Shown: positions 1 to 8,844 of the stretch, piece after piece
How positions within the stretch are numbered: the first letter of the stretch is position 1
Layout of the letters: each line of letters opens with the position of its first letter
From: Cohaesibacter haloalkalitolerans
GTDB lineage: Bacteria > Pseudomonadota > Alphaproteobacteria > Rhizobiales > Cohaesibacteraceae
Length of the DNA stretch: 64,000 nt
NCBI RefSeq assembly: GCF_003574655.1
Contig: NZ_QNUM01000006.1
Coordinates: 62,001 to 126,000 of the forward strand
Direction of reading: 5' to 3'
Translations under genes and position numbers: made by a program
The notes under the pieces: generated by a model
The model's input: only the letters and a program-made list of their open reading frames with translations
Told to the model about the DNA's origin: nothing
Database searches by the model: none

Positions 1-378
1 AATGGTGAGATGTATCGTGATTTCACCTATGTCGAGGATCTCGTCAACGCCATCCGCCTGCTGATTGATGCGGTGCCTGAGCGCCAGGAAGATGGCAAGG
101 TGGCAGAGGGCGACAGCCTTTCGCCGGTTGCGCCCTATCGGGTGGTCAATATCGGCAACTCCAACAAGGTGCGTCTGCTCGATTTTGTCGATGCGATCGA
201 AGCTGAACTGGGCCTCAAGGCAACACGCAACTATCTGCCGATGCAGAAGGGTGACGTCTATGAGACATGGGCCAATTGCGATCTGCTCAAGTCTCTGACC
301 GGCTATGCCCCGCAGACGGATATCCGGCAGGGGGTGGGCAAGTTCATCAACTGGTTCCGCGACTATTACGACAAGTAG
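1..378 (+). CDS. NAD-dependent epimerase, C-terminal part (UDP-glucuronate 4-epimerase-like), cut by window start
   Basis: Only the last 125 codons are visible; the frame is open to base 1, so the gene begins upstream of the window. The visible start NGEMYRDFTYVEDLV is the conserved substrate-side motif of extended SDR nucleotide-sugar epimerases (R-D-F-T-Y-V-D/E-D). The later YNLP-like stretch 'NYLPMQKGDVYETWAN' followed by a C-terminal 'FINWFRDYY' is typical of UDP-glucuronate 4-epimerases that supply galacturonate for surface polysaccharide. Cytoplasmic. The catalytic YxxxK and the NAD-binding glycine motif lie outside the window, so the exact sugar specificity is inferred from the tail only. 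Confidence 0.75.
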   Translation, partial: NGEMYRDFTYVEDLVNAIRLLIDAVPERQEDGKVAEGDSLSPVAPYRVVNIGNSNKVRLLDFVDAIEAELGLKATRNYLPMQKGDVYETWANCDLLKSLTGYAPQTDIRQGVGKFINWFRDYYDK

Positions 379-767
379 CCAAGGCCCCGCTCATTCGCGC
401 AAGCCCGGAACCACCGCTACGGCAAAGAGCTTCCCCTCATCCGCTGCCTGTTGATGCGCCAGAGCAGGCAGGCGCCTGATGCATGGCCAACATGCAGAAC
501 GGCCTCACGGTAAAGTGTATGGCGGGGTGGTCGATGGTCTGTTTCCTCTGGAAAAGTTAATATAATTCAGTGGCTTGCTGGTCGAGTTCGCGCGCACGCC
601 GTTCGTCGTGGACTGGTGTGATACGCCATGGTCATGGGACTGGTGCAAAGAGATAACTTGTTTCTCCCCCTTCACGCCCCCTATCTTTGGAAGGCAATTC
701 AAAAAATTGACATCATTCATGGTGACAATTTCGCTTCCTGACCAGCAAGACAAAGAGGTTTATGACC
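379..767. other. Intergenic region upstream of malonyl-CoA decarboxylase
   Basis: No credible gene. A 9-bp direct repeat GGACTGGTG occurs at 610-618 and 637-645, 27 bp apart, and a TTGACA hexamer lies near 708-713. These could be regulator and promoter sites for the malonyl-CoA decarboxylase gene, but no matching -10 box is convincing. Confidence 0.3.
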
Positions 768-2102
768 ATGGCAGCAAAGAGTTTTCTGAGCGATATGCTT
801 CAGCGCATTGCGAACGCAGGGCCCTTCCTGTCAACCAAGGCGGCGCTGTCGGCAGATCAGCTGATCCCGCTGTGCAAGGAGCTTGTTGGTGACAAGGGCG
901 AAGCCTCCGGCCTGAAGAATGCCTTGAAGATTCTCGATATCTATGAAGCTGCCACACCGGAAGAGCGCCATGCCTTTTTCGTGAAAGTGTCCGAGGAATT
1001 TGGCGTCGACCACGAGATGCTCTCCAAGGCGGTTGCCGCCTGGGAGCCCGGCGATCAGGCATCTGCCCGCGATCTGTATTTTGCCGCCGAGCCGAAGAGC
1101 CAGGAGCTGATCCGGCGTCTCAACCGGGTGCCCGGCGCCACGGCCCGCATCGTCAACATGCGCGCCGACCTTCTGGCCCATGTCAAGGACGAGCCCGAAC
1201 TGAAGGGGCTTGATCATGACTTCCAGCATCTGTTCTCGTCCTGGTTCAACCGCGGTTTTCTTGAGATCGAACGGATCGACTGGTCCACGTCGGCAGCAAT
1301 TCTGGAAAAGATCATCGCCTATGAAGCCGTACACCGCATTCACGGCTGGGACGATCTGCGCCAGCGAGTGGCCGATCCGGACCGACGCCTGTTTGCCTTT
1401 TTCCATCCGGCCATGCCGAGCGATCCGCTGATCTTTGTCGAAGTGGCCTTGACCCGTGCCATTCCGAAATCCATCGCGTCCATTCTGGAGCAGGAGCGCG
1501 AGCGTGTCGATCCGCGCAGCGCGTCGGCTGCGATCTTCTATTCGATCTCCAACTGTCAGTTCGGCCTGCGGGGCATTTCCTTCGGCAACTTCCTCATCAA
1601 GCAGGTTGTCGCCGAATTGCAGAAGGAATTCCCGTCGCTGCATACCTTCGTGACCCTGTCGCCGGTGCCGGGCTTCCGCCGCTGGATCAAGAGTGCCATC
1701 GAAAGCGAAGATCCGCTCCTCAAGCCGGAAGAACGGACAGCCCTTGCCGCCCTTGGCGAGGACGAGGTTCCTGCCGACGAGTTTGTGGCTCCGCTTGCCG
1801 CCCGCTATTTGCTCAACGCGCGCAGCAAGAAGGGTACGGCTTTCGACCCGGTTGCCAATTTCCACCTCGGCAATGGCGCTATCCTGCACAAGGTTCACGC
1901 CAGCGCCGACCTGTCCGAACGCGGCAGGCGCATCAGCTGGGGTGTCATGGTCAATTATCTCTACGACGAGAACAAGATCGAGGAGCACCATCAGGCCTAC
2001 GCAACGGACGGAACCGTTGCCGCCTCGTCTGAAGTGAAGTCTCTGGCCAATGCGAAGATCAAGATCGCGGCGAAGGCCACGACCAAGGCAGAAACCGCGT
2101 AA
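768..2102 (+). CDS. Malonyl-CoA decarboxylase
   Basis: A 444-aa cytoplasmic enzyme that decarboxylates malonyl-CoA to acetyl-CoA, either to use malonate or to recycle malonyl-CoA. The sequence has the family's helical N-terminal half and the C-terminal acyltransferase-like half. Diagnostic stretches are HPAMPSDPLIFVEVALT (about residues 205-221) and the SISNCQFGLRGISFGN region (about 255-270), which hold the conserved active-site segment of the MCD family. Two in-frame ATGs compete: 762 and 768. The AAAGAGG ribosome-binding site at 752-758 is only 3 nt from the first but 9 nt from the second, so 768 is preferred. No matA or matB partner is adjacent; the gene stands alone with its own terminator. 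Confidence 0.9.
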   Translation: MAAKSFLSDMLQRIANAGPFLSTKAALSADQLIPLCKELVGDKGEASGLKNALKILDIYEAATPEERHAFFVKVSEEFGVDHEMLSKAVAAWEPGDQASARDLYFAAEPKSQELIRRLNRVPGATARIVNMRADLLAHVKDEPELKGLDHDFQHLFSSWFNRGFLEIERIDWSTSAAILEKIIAYEAVHRIHGWDDLRQRVADPDRRLFAFFHPAMPSDPLIFVEVALTRAIPKSIASILEQERERVDPRSASAAIFYSISNCQFGLRGISFGNFLIKQVVAELQKEFPSLHTFVTLSPVPGFRRWIKSAIESEDPLLKPEERTALAALGEDEVPADEFVAPLAARYLLNARSKKGTAFDPVANFHLGNGAILHKVHASADLSERGRRISWGVMVNYLYDENKIEEHHQAYATDGTVAASSEVKSLANAKIKIAAKATTKAETA

Positions 2103-2134
2103 CGTCTGCGCGGGGAAATGCATGGTATAGCGTA

Positions 2135-2159
2135 AGCGGGCAGGGATGCCCGCTTTTTT
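2135..2159 (+). terminator. Rho-independent terminator of the malonyl-CoA decarboxylase gene
   Basis: Perfect 8-bp stem AGCGGGCA / TGCCCGCT with a GGGA loop, followed by a run of T. Confidence 0.9.
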
Positions 2160-2473
2160 ATTGATGCTGTTTTAGTTTAGATGCAAGGGGTAAAGAAGTT
2201 TTTTGGCAACTAAGGATTTAATTGATCTTTTGTCTTGTCTGTCTGCTGTATTTGAGTAATTTCTCAGTAATTATCCCAATAACTTCTCTGTCATATTAAC
2301 GAACCATCCACTATGTTCCCGTAGCCTCATTACAACGGCTCCGCATTCCCGCCTGCAAACATTGCTTTTCATTCGCCAAAATGGAGGGAAAGGACCTTGG
2401 GTCCACAAGGTGATCGCTGAGCGGAGCTTTGTCGGGTTTGCACTGTTGCGGTGGCAACGGAAAGGGACATCTC

Positions 2474-4150
2474 ATGCGCTTTACCATTGCGAAACGCCTC
2501 TATCTGTTGGTGGGCATATTTTTTATCGGTCTGTCATGCCTGAGCTTTACCATGGACAGGAGTTTCAGAAGCGAATTGTCCGATCAGAAGGCTGAGGAAC
2601 TCAAGAGCCTTGTTGATGCTGCAGTCAACGTGGCGCAATCGAAATATGACGCCTTCAAGTCGGGAGAGATGTCAGAGGATGAGGCCAAGCTTGCTGCGGC
2701 CAAGGCCATCCAGTTCATGCGCTATCGGGGGAGCGAGTATTTCTGGATCAATGACATGAACAGTGTCATCGTGATGCATGCTGCCAAGCCTGAACTGAAT
2801 GGCAAGAATCTCTCCGACCTCAAGGATGCCAACGGTGTCAATATCTTTCCTGCCTTCGTCAAGGCAGTCAAGACCGGGGGTGCGGGGTTCGTCGGCTACA
2901 TGTGGCCAAAGGCCGGGTCCGAGAATGCCGTTGACAAGCTCTCTTATGTAAAGGCCTTTGCCCCTTGGGGTTGGGTGGTGGGCACCGGGGTCTATATCGA
3001 TGACCTGCAGGCCATCCTCTGGTCAAACACCCGGATGATGCTGCTCATCGGCAGCATTGTTCTGATCATCAGCCTTCTTGCGGCCTGGCTCACAATCCGC
3101 TCGATCATCCATCCGGTGCACGCCCTCAAGGAAACCATGCTGCGTCTGGCCTCCGATCATGCTGTGGATGTGATCCCGGCTGAAGGGCGCAGCGATGAGC
3201 TTGGCGAAATGGCCGGATCCGTCAAGATCTTCCGTGACATGCGGGAAGAACGCAAGGTGCTTGCTGCCCAGCAGGAAAAGGATCAGGCAGCCCGCGCCGA
3301 GCGGCAGATCCAGATCGATCGGTTGATCGAGGCCTTCCGCAGCGAGGCAACGGGCGAATTGAGCGTGGTATCCGAGCAGATGCAGCGTCTGCAAGCCACC
3401 GCAGGCAACCTCTCCACCCTCTCCAACCGCACCGCCGAGCGGTCTGGAAAGGCTCAGGGAGCCGCCTCGCTTGCGTCTTCCAACGTCCAGACGGTTGCGG
3501 CGGCCAGTGAGGAGTTTTCCGCTTCCATCGGCGAGATCGCCCGTCAGGTCGATCAGGCGACGAGTGCCGTCAACACGGCCATGATCACCACCGGCGCTGC
3601 TAATGATCGCGTTGGCTCGCTGGCCGCTGCCGCCCAGCAGATCGGTGACGTGGTCAGCCTCATTCAGGATATCGCCGAGCAGACCAACCTTCTGGCGCTC
3701 AATGCGACCATCGAGGCGGCGCGCGCGGGGGAAATGGGCAAGGGCTTTGCGGTGGTCGCATCCGAAGTCAAGGAACTGGCAAACCAGACCTCCAAGGCGA
3801 CGGAGCAGATTTCCGCCCAGATCAATGCCATCCAGAGCGAAACTCAGGAAGCGGTGCAATCCATCGAGGAAATCGGCACGACCATCGAGCAGGTCAATGG
3901 CTTCACCGCCTCCATTTCCGAAGCGGTGCAGCAGCAGAGTCTGGCAACCAATGAAATTGCCAATTCCATTCAGGAAGCTGCAAGAGGCACCACGGCGCTC
4001 AGCCAGGATATCGGCGTTGTGTCTGATGCGGTCGGTGAGACCCACAAGGCGGTTGACGAAGTCAGTGCGGTGTCGATCGATGTCAACCGGTGCGCATCTG
4101 GCCTTGCCAATACAGTCGACCAGTTCCTGATCAAGGTGTCGAGCGCCTGA
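2474..4150 (+). CDS. Methyl-accepting chemotaxis protein with a periplasmic Cache domain
   Basis: A 558-aa inner-membrane chemoreceptor. Order of parts: TM1 (about 8-28), a periplasmic sCache_2-type sensor (about 35-175) with YFWINDMN and the WGWVVGTGVYIDD ending typical of small-molecule Cache modules, TM2 (about 185-205), HAMP, then the long coiled-coil signalling domain. The hairpin tip DIAEQTNLLALNATIEAARAG and the adaptation-helix flanks are well conserved, so it should couple to CheW/CheA. No C-terminal CheR-tethering pentapeptide is seen. Start 2474 is chosen because AAGGGA lies 6-8 nt upstream and the protein then begins with a short basic N-terminus before TM1; an earlier in-frame ATG at 2429 would add 15 unlikely residues. 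The ligand cannot be read from the sequence; Cache modules of this type often bind carboxylates. Monocistronic. Confidence 0.92.
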   Translation: MRFTIAKRLYLLVGIFFIGLSCLSFTMDRSFRSELSDQKAEELKSLVDAAVNVAQSKYDAFKSGEMSEDEAKLAAAKAIQFMRYRGSEYFWINDMNSVIVMHAAKPELNGKNLSDLKDANGVNIFPAFVKAVKTGGAGFVGYMWPKAGSENAVDKLSYVKAFAPWGWVVGTGVYIDDLQAILWSNTRMMLLIGSIVLIISLLAAWLTIRSIIHPVHALKETMLRLASDHAVDVIPAEGRSDELGEMAGSVKIFRDMREERKVLAAQQEKDQAARAERQIQIDRLIEAFRSEATGELSVVSEQMQRLQATAGNLSTLSNRTAERSGKAQGAASLASSNVQTVAAASEEFSASIGEIARQVDQATSAVNTAMITTGAANDRVGSLAAAAQQIGDVVSLIQDIAEQTNLLALNATIEAARAGEMGKGFAVVASEVKELANQTSKATEQISAQINAIQSETQEAVQSIEEIGTTIEQVNGFTASISEAVQQQSLATNEIANSIQEAARGTTALSQDIGVVSDAVGETHKAVDEVSAVSIDVNRCASGLANTVDQFLIKVSSA

Positions 4151-4205
4151 CGGGTCGACCTTAAATCGGGTCACATGGATCTCGAATGGATAAAGTCATG
4201 ATGAG

Positions 4206-4228
4206 AGGGCGGGTTTCCCGCCCTTTTT
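4206..4228 (+). terminator. Rho-independent terminator after the chemoreceptor gene
   Basis: Perfect 8-bp stem AGGGCGGG / CCCGCCCT with a TTT loop and a following T run. Confidence 0.9.
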
Positions 4229-4316
4229 CTTGCGTGCCAATCAGTCAACCGCTATAGAAAGGACCCGGCCCGATCTTCGCGCCGATGGTGCAGACAGAGG
4301 ATGCTCAAGGATAGTC

Positions 4317-5519
4317 ATGGCTCAGAGGCGCGGTGGAAGTTCGTCCAGACAGGGTAACCCCAAAGGGGGAGCAAAAGCGGGCTCCGGTGGCCGCAGCAAA
4401 CCGTCCGGTGCGTCGCGCAACAGGGATGACCGCGCCTATGAGCCCAATGCCAATGGGCGCAAGCCAGCCTTCAAGCCCGGACGTATTGTCAAGCACAATC
4501 AGGGCAAGGACACGGCAAGGGAAGCACAGCAGGCCCCCAAACCGCAGGAAGAGGCCCGCGAGCCTTTCGTGCTGCCGCCACGGCCTGAGGGGCCCGTTCC
4601 CCGTCGCACGCCCTTTGCGCTGATGGTGACGGATCCGTGGGACGACTATGCTCTCATCGATATGGGGCACGGCCAGAAGCTGGAGCGCTACGGCCCCTAT
4701 ACCATCGTCCGTCCGGAGCCGCAGGCCATGGGCAGTCCGCGCCTTGCCAAGGCTGTGTGGGATGCTGCTGATGCCTTTTTCTCCGGCGATCTGGAGGAAG
4801 AAGGGCCAGGGCGCTGGCGCTATCCTGAGCCTCTGGGTGAGACATGGGAAACCCATTGGGATGACATCCGCTTCTATGGCCGTTTCACCGCCTTCCGCCA
4901 TGTCGGCTTCTTCCCCGAACAGGCCGCCCATTGGGCGTGGATGGACAGGCAGATCCGCTCGGCCTATCTTGGCCGTGCGCCGCGCGTGCTCAATCTGTTC
5001 GGCTATTCCGGTGTCGCCTCACTGGTCGCCGCCCGGGCCGGCGCCGAGGTGACCCATGTCGATGCCTCCAAGAAGGCCGTCGGCTATGGCAAGGAAAACC
5101 AGATGCTGGCCGGTCTCGACGACAAGCCGATCCGCTGGATCGTCGATGATGCCATGAAATTCGTCCAGCGCGAAATCCGTCGCGGCAACGTCTATGACGG
5201 CATCCTGCTCGATCCCCCCAAGTTTGGCCGCGGCCCCAAGGGTGAGGTCTGGCAGCTGTTCGAGATGCTGCCCGAAATGCTGGATGCCTGCCGTCAGATC
5301 CTCTCGAAAGAGGCGCTGTTCTTCACGCTCACCTGCTACGCGATGCGTGCCTCCTATGCCGCCTTCGATGAATTGATGATCGAGGTGATGACCGGAGAGG
5401 GCGGTATCGTGGAATCGGGCGAATTGATGCTGTCGGAAGAAAAGGGCGAGCGCAAGCTCAACACCTCGCTCTACACCCGCTGGCGACCACTCACCAAACA
5501 GGAGGAGGCGGAGCAATAA
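4317..5519 (+). CDS. Class I SAM-dependent rRNA methyltransferase (RlmI/RlmK-like, COG1092)
   Basis: A 400-aa cytoplasmic enzyme predicted to methylate rRNA. The first 90 or so residues are basic, glycine- and proline-rich and look disordered, probably an RNA-binding tail. The SAM-binding fold follows: motif I LNLFGYSGVASLVAARAGA (about 228-246), the acidic loop HVDASKKA, and the catalytic-type motif ILLDPPKFGRGPKGE (about 303-317), with DPPKF diagnostic of this family. Start ATG 4317 follows AAGGA at 4307-4311; the longer frame back to 4230 would overlap the preceding terminator. Its stop overlaps the start of the next gene by one base (TAATG), so the two RNA methyltransferase genes are very likely one operon and translationally coupled. 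Confidence 0.88.
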   Translation: MAQRRGGSSSRQGNPKGGAKAGSGGRSKPSGASRNRDDRAYEPNANGRKPAFKPGRIVKHNQGKDTAREAQQAPKPQEEAREPFVLPPRPEGPVPRRTPFALMVTDPWDDYALIDMGHGQKLERYGPYTIVRPEPQAMGSPRLAKAVWDAADAFFSGDLEEEGPGRWRYPEPLGETWETHWDDIRFYGRFTAFRHVGFFPEQAAHWAWMDRQIRSAYLGRAPRVLNLFGYSGVASLVAARAGAEVTHVDASKKAVGYGKENQMLAGLDDKPIRWIVDDAMKFVQREIRRGNVYDGILLDPPKFGRGPKGEVWQLFEMLPEMLDACRQILSKEALFFTLTCYAMRASYAAFDELMIEVMTGEGGIVESGELMLSEEKGERKLNTSLYTRWRPLTKQEEAEQ

Positions 5520-6367
5520 TGGAAACCGAAAGCCGCGCCACGAAAAAGGGCCTGATCAAGGAAATCACTGCCGTCTCCAACCAGCATATCAAGGACATCC
5601 GGTCACTTGAACGCCGCAAGGTGCGCGCCGAAACCGGCCAGTTCATGGCCGAGGGGCTGCAGCTGGTCGCCTTCGCGCTGGACGCGGGCTGGGATGCCGA
5701 CATTCTGGTCTATGCCAAGAATATCAAGAGCCACGAGCTGGTGCAGCAGGTGGCCGCCAAGGTCTATGCTCGTGGCGGGCTCATTCTTGAGGTTTCCGAA
5801 CAGGTGCTTTCCAAGCTGACCCACCGCGACAACCCGCAGCATGTCATCGGCGTCTTCCGTCAACGCATCGGTACGCTCGCCGATCTGGCAAAGGACATGG
5901 CAGCTTCTGGTGCCGACATGGCCGTGGCGCTCGAAGGGGTCAAGGATCCTGGCAATCTGGGGACGATCATCCGGACGACTGACGCTGTCGGTGCCAGTGC
6001 CCTGTTGCTGATTGGCGAGACCACCGATCCATTCAGCCTTGAAGCCGTTCGCGCCACCATGGGGTCCATCTTTCACGTACCGCTCTACCGGGCCACCCGC
6101 GAGGAATTCCTGAGCTGGCGCAAGAGCTGGCCCGGCGAGATCGTCGGCACCCATCTCAAGGGCGCAGTCGATTATCGCACGGTCAAGCCGAAGGAACCGG
6201 TTATGGTGATGATGGGCAACGAACAGTCGGGTTTGCCGGACGATTTCGCCGAGAGCTGCGACCATCTGGTCAAGATCCCGATGGCAGGCCGGGCAGAGAG
6301 CCTCAATCTCGCCATCTCAACCGGCATCACCCTGTTTCGGCTGCGCGAAGGCAAACTGGGGCTTTAA
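5519..6367 (+). CDS. TrmH/SpoU-family RNA 2'-O-methyltransferase
   Basis: A 282-aa SPOUT-class enzyme. The N-terminal third carries the SpoU substrate-binding domain (IKDIRSLERRKVRAETGQF, about 25-43). The C-terminal trefoil-knot domain shows all three family motifs: NLGTIIRTTDAVGA (about 145-158, motif 1), VMMGNEQSGLP (about 226-236, motif 2), and IPMAGRAESLNLAIS (about 250-264, motif 3), the last holding the SAM-binding knot. It should methylate a ribose 2'-OH in rRNA or tRNA. The target position is not deducible. Start overlaps the upstream methyltransferase stop by one base, with GGAGG 10-15 nt upstream. Confidence 0.9.
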   Translation: METESRATKKGLIKEITAVSNQHIKDIRSLERRKVRAETGQFMAEGLQLVAFALDAGWDADILVYAKNIKSHELVQQVAAKVYARGGLILEVSEQVLSKLTHRDNPQHVIGVFRQRIGTLADLAKDMAASGADMAVALEGVKDPGNLGTIIRTTDAVGASALLLIGETTDPFSLEAVRATMGSIFHVPLYRATREEFLSWRKSWPGEIVGTHLKGAVDYRTVKPKEPVMVMMGNEQSGLPDDFAESCDHLVKIPMAGRAESLNLAISTGITLFRLREGKLGL

Positions 6368-6422
6368 TCGCCAGGGTCGGCTTCCTATATGCTCAGGATT
6401 ATCCCTTATAGAGGAAGCTGAC

Positions 6423-7067
6423 ATGACCCAACCCCTTCACATCGACATTGTCTCGGATGTTGTCTGCCCGTGGTGCGCCGTGGGCTACAACCAGCTGCGC
6501 GTGGCGCTGGAACGGCTGGGCCTTGATGCCGAGATCCACTGGCAGCCCTTTCAGCTCAATCCGGACATGGGGCAGGAGGGGCAGAATCTGGGCGAGCATC
6601 TGCGCCAGAAATATGGCGTCACCCCGGCACAGAGCAAGCAGAACCGCGACCACATCACGCGGCTTGGTGCAGAGGTTGGCTTCCGGTTCAATTTCACCGA
6701 CGACATGCGTATGTTCAACACCCATGATGCCCATCAGCTCATCCATTGGGCTGCGCTCTCCGGGCGCGATACCGAGGTCAAGCAGGCCTTCCAGAAGGCC
6801 TATTTCGCCGACGGGCTCGACATCAGCAATCGCGAAGTGTTGGTCGGGATTGTCGCCGATCTGGGCTTTGACGCCGACGAGGCCCGCGCCATCCTGAGCG
6901 AGCAGCGCTATGACAGGGAAGTGCGTGAAGATATGGCTTTCTGGCAACAGCAGGGCGTCAACAGCGTGCCTGCCGTGATCATTGACCGCAAATATCTGGT
7001 GCCTGGTGCCGTTGGCGTCGAGCAATTCAGTCAGATACTGTCGGAAATGACCCGCCAAAAGGGATAG
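6423..7067 (+). CDS. DsbA-family oxidoreductase, FrnE-like
   Basis: A 214-aa thioredoxin-fold protein of the FrnE group (COG2761). The redox motif CPWC sits at about residues 15-18 in DIVSDVVCPWCAVGYNQL, right after the first beta strand, and the cis-proline loop is NSVPAVIID near residue 180. There is no signal peptide, so unlike periplasmic DsbA it should act in the cytoplasm, as other FrnE proteins do, in disulfide or oxidative-stress chemistry. GAGGAAGCT precedes the ATG. It is separated from the RNA methyltransferase gene by 55 bp and could be read through from it. Confidence 0.88.
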   Translation: MTQPLHIDIVSDVVCPWCAVGYNQLRVALERLGLDAEIHWQPFQLNPDMGQEGQNLGEHLRQKYGVTPAQSKQNRDHITRLGAEVGFRFNFTDDMRMFNTHDAHQLIHWAALSGRDTEVKQAFQKAYFADGLDISNREVLVGIVADLGFDADEARAILSEQRYDREVREDMAFWQQQGVNSVPAVIIDRKYLVPGAVGVEQFSQILSEMTRQKG

Positions 7068-7111
7068 GGCCGGGTCTCAGGGAAAGGTCCAGCGTCTGGC
7101 GTAACCCGGCG

Positions 7112-7918
7112 TCAGCCCACCACATAAAGCCCGATGAGCCCCAACCCGCCGACGACGATACGCCAGATGGCGAATGGCATGAAGCCGTGGCGGGAGACAA
7201 AGTCGAGGAGCTGCCTGACGACGAAGACGGCGGCGATGAAGGCTGCCACGAAGCCGACGCCGATGACGCCAGCCTGATCGAGACTGATGATGTCCCGGTT
7301 CTTGTAGAGGTCATAGGCAAAGGCGCCAGCCATGGTCGGCATGGCCAGAAAGAACGAGAATTCAGCAGCCGATCGCTTGTCGGTACCCATCACCAGTGCG
7401 CCTGCAATCGTCGAGCCGGACCGCGACATGCCCGGAATGAGCGCCAGACACTGGAACAGGCCGATCTTGAAGCACAGCGACAGCGGGTAGTCCATGATGT
7501 CCGTATAGCGTGGCTTGAGGTCGAGCCGGTCGACCCAGGCGAGCACCACGCCGCCAATGATCAGCGTCGTGCAGATAAGCCGCGGGCTTTCGAACAGCAC
7601 CTGCTTGATGAAGCCATGCAGGCTTGCCCCGAGCACGGCAGCGGGAAGAAAGGCCAGGAGGATGCCGATAACGAACATCCGCGCCTTGCGGCTGGTGGGA
7701 AGATCGATGGCGATCTTCAGGAGGCGATGGAAATAAACGGTCAGGATCGCCAGAATGGCACCGAGCTGGATCAGCACCTCGAAGGTCTTGCCATCATTCT
7801 GAAATCCAAGGAAGTGACCGGCCAGCAATATATGACCGGTTGAGGACACGGGTAGAAATTCCGTCAGGCCTTCAATAAGCCCCAAAATGACGGCTTCGAA
7901 ATATGTGGCAAGATCCAT
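7112..7918 (-). CDS. uppP: Undecaprenyl-diphosphatase UppP (BacA family)
   Basis: A 268-aa polytopic inner-membrane enzyme that dephosphorylates undecaprenyl pyrophosphate to recycle the lipid carrier for peptidoglycan and polysaccharide synthesis; overproduction in other bacteria gives bacitracin resistance. Both catalytic signatures are present: [14 protein letters not shown] (about 15-28) and [14 protein letters not shown] (about 156-169), with the family's conserved Glu, Ser and Arg residues. Start ATG at 7918 matches the usual MD..xYxEAxxLG N-terminus; a longer frame to 7960 would add a charged 14-residue stretch not seen in the family. Convergent with the FrnE gene (44-bp gap), divergent from the GST gene. 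Confidence 0.93.
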   Translation of the reverse strand: MDLATYFEAVILGLIEGLTEFLPVSSTGHILLAGHFLGFQNDGKTFEVLIQLGAILAILTVYFHRLLKIAIDLPTSRKARMFVIGILLAFLPAAVLGASLHGFIKQVLFESPRLICTTLIIGGVVLAWVDRLDLKPRYTDIMDYPLSLCFKIGLFQCLALIPGMSRSGSTIAGALVMGTDKRSAAEFSFFLAMPTMAGAFAYDLYKNRDIISLDQAGVIGVGFVAAFIAAVFVVRQLLDFVSRHGFMPFAIWRIVVGGLGLIGLYVVG

Positions 7919-8127
7919 TTTTATCCCAATCTTTTTCTGGCAGAAAAATATTTCTGCCACTATGTTCGCGTTCTACTCCCCGGACCGGGGCCAGCCTCGT
8001 AATGGGCGCTTATAAATCATGTCCATTAAATAGCTGATAATCATTTCATACTTGAATGAACTGGCATCCACATTTTTGCCAGTTTTCTGCTCGACAAAGC
8101 ATGAGGACGAAAGGAAACTCACGGGCA

Positions 8128-8820
8128 ATGCTTCTGCTCTATCACACCATGATGTCTATTCCTTCGCGCTTTACACGCCTGATTCTGGCCGAATGTAAGG
8201 CAACGGCTGAATTAAAGGAAATTCTGCCCTGGGAACGGACGGAAGATTTCCTGCTGGTCAATCCGGCGGGCACAGTGCCTGTGCTGAGGGAAAATGACGG
8301 GCCGCCGGTCTGTGGTGCGATGACGATTGCGGAGTATCTGGATGAGACCCGCGGCTATGCGCTCGGGACACGCCGCTTGATGCCCGATCATCCCAACCAT
8401 CGCGCCGAAGTGCGCCGTCTGGTGCACTGGTTTCTGGTCAAGGCGGTGGATGAAAGCGCAGGTTTCTTCATCGAGGAGAAGGTCTACAAGCGCATGCGTC
8501 GCCCCAGCGAAGGAGGCGGCTCGCCTGATTCGACCCTGCTCAGGGCCGCGCGGGCCAACCTGCGGATCCATCTCAACTACATTGCCTACCTGACTGAACG
8601 GCGCAAATGGCTGGCTGGCGAGAATTTCTCCTACGCCGATCTTGCCGCCGGAGCCATGCTGTCTTCCATCGACTATCTGGGAGAGGTGCCATGGGAAAAG
8701 GAACCCATGGTCAAGGAGTGGTATCAGCGCATCAAGTCGCGTCCGGCCTTCCGTCCGCTGCTCAATGACAGTCTCAAGGGCATTCCCCCGTCGAGCCATT
8801 ACATGGATCTGGACTTCTAG
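8128..8820 (+). CDS. Glutathione S-transferase family protein
   Basis: A 230-aa two-domain GST. The N-terminal thioredoxin-like domain has MLLLYHTMMSIPSRFTRLILAE, the PAGTVPVL segment with the cis-proline, and MTIAEYLDET where the SNAIxxYL-type glutathione contact is expected. The C-terminal helical domain (about 95-230) holds the ENFSYADLAAGAMLSSIDYL N-capping box. It has an unusual run VYKRMRRPSEGGGSP after the first helix of domain 2. Substrate unknown. Starts at 8056 and 8101 are also open, but the fold begins at 8128; AAGGAAA lies about 12 nt upstream, so the start is moderately certain. Confidence 0.85.
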   Translation: MLLLYHTMMSIPSRFTRLILAECKATAELKEILPWERTEDFLLVNPAGTVPVLRENDGPPVCGAMTIAEYLDETRGYALGTRRLMPDHPNHRAEVRRLVHWFLVKAVDESAGFFIEEKVYKRMRRPSEGGGSPDSTLLRAARANLRIHLNYIAYLTERRKWLAGENFSYADLAAGAMLSSIDYLGEVPWEKEPMVKEWYQRIKSRPAFRPLLNDSLKGIPPSSHYMDLDF

Positions 8821-8844
8821 GCATTTCTCCGACAATGATGGGGC

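Noticed and set aside
831-2123. A 430-codon open frame opposite malonyl-CoA decarboxylase
   Set aside because: Composition of a shadow frame; the sense gene has clear family motifs.
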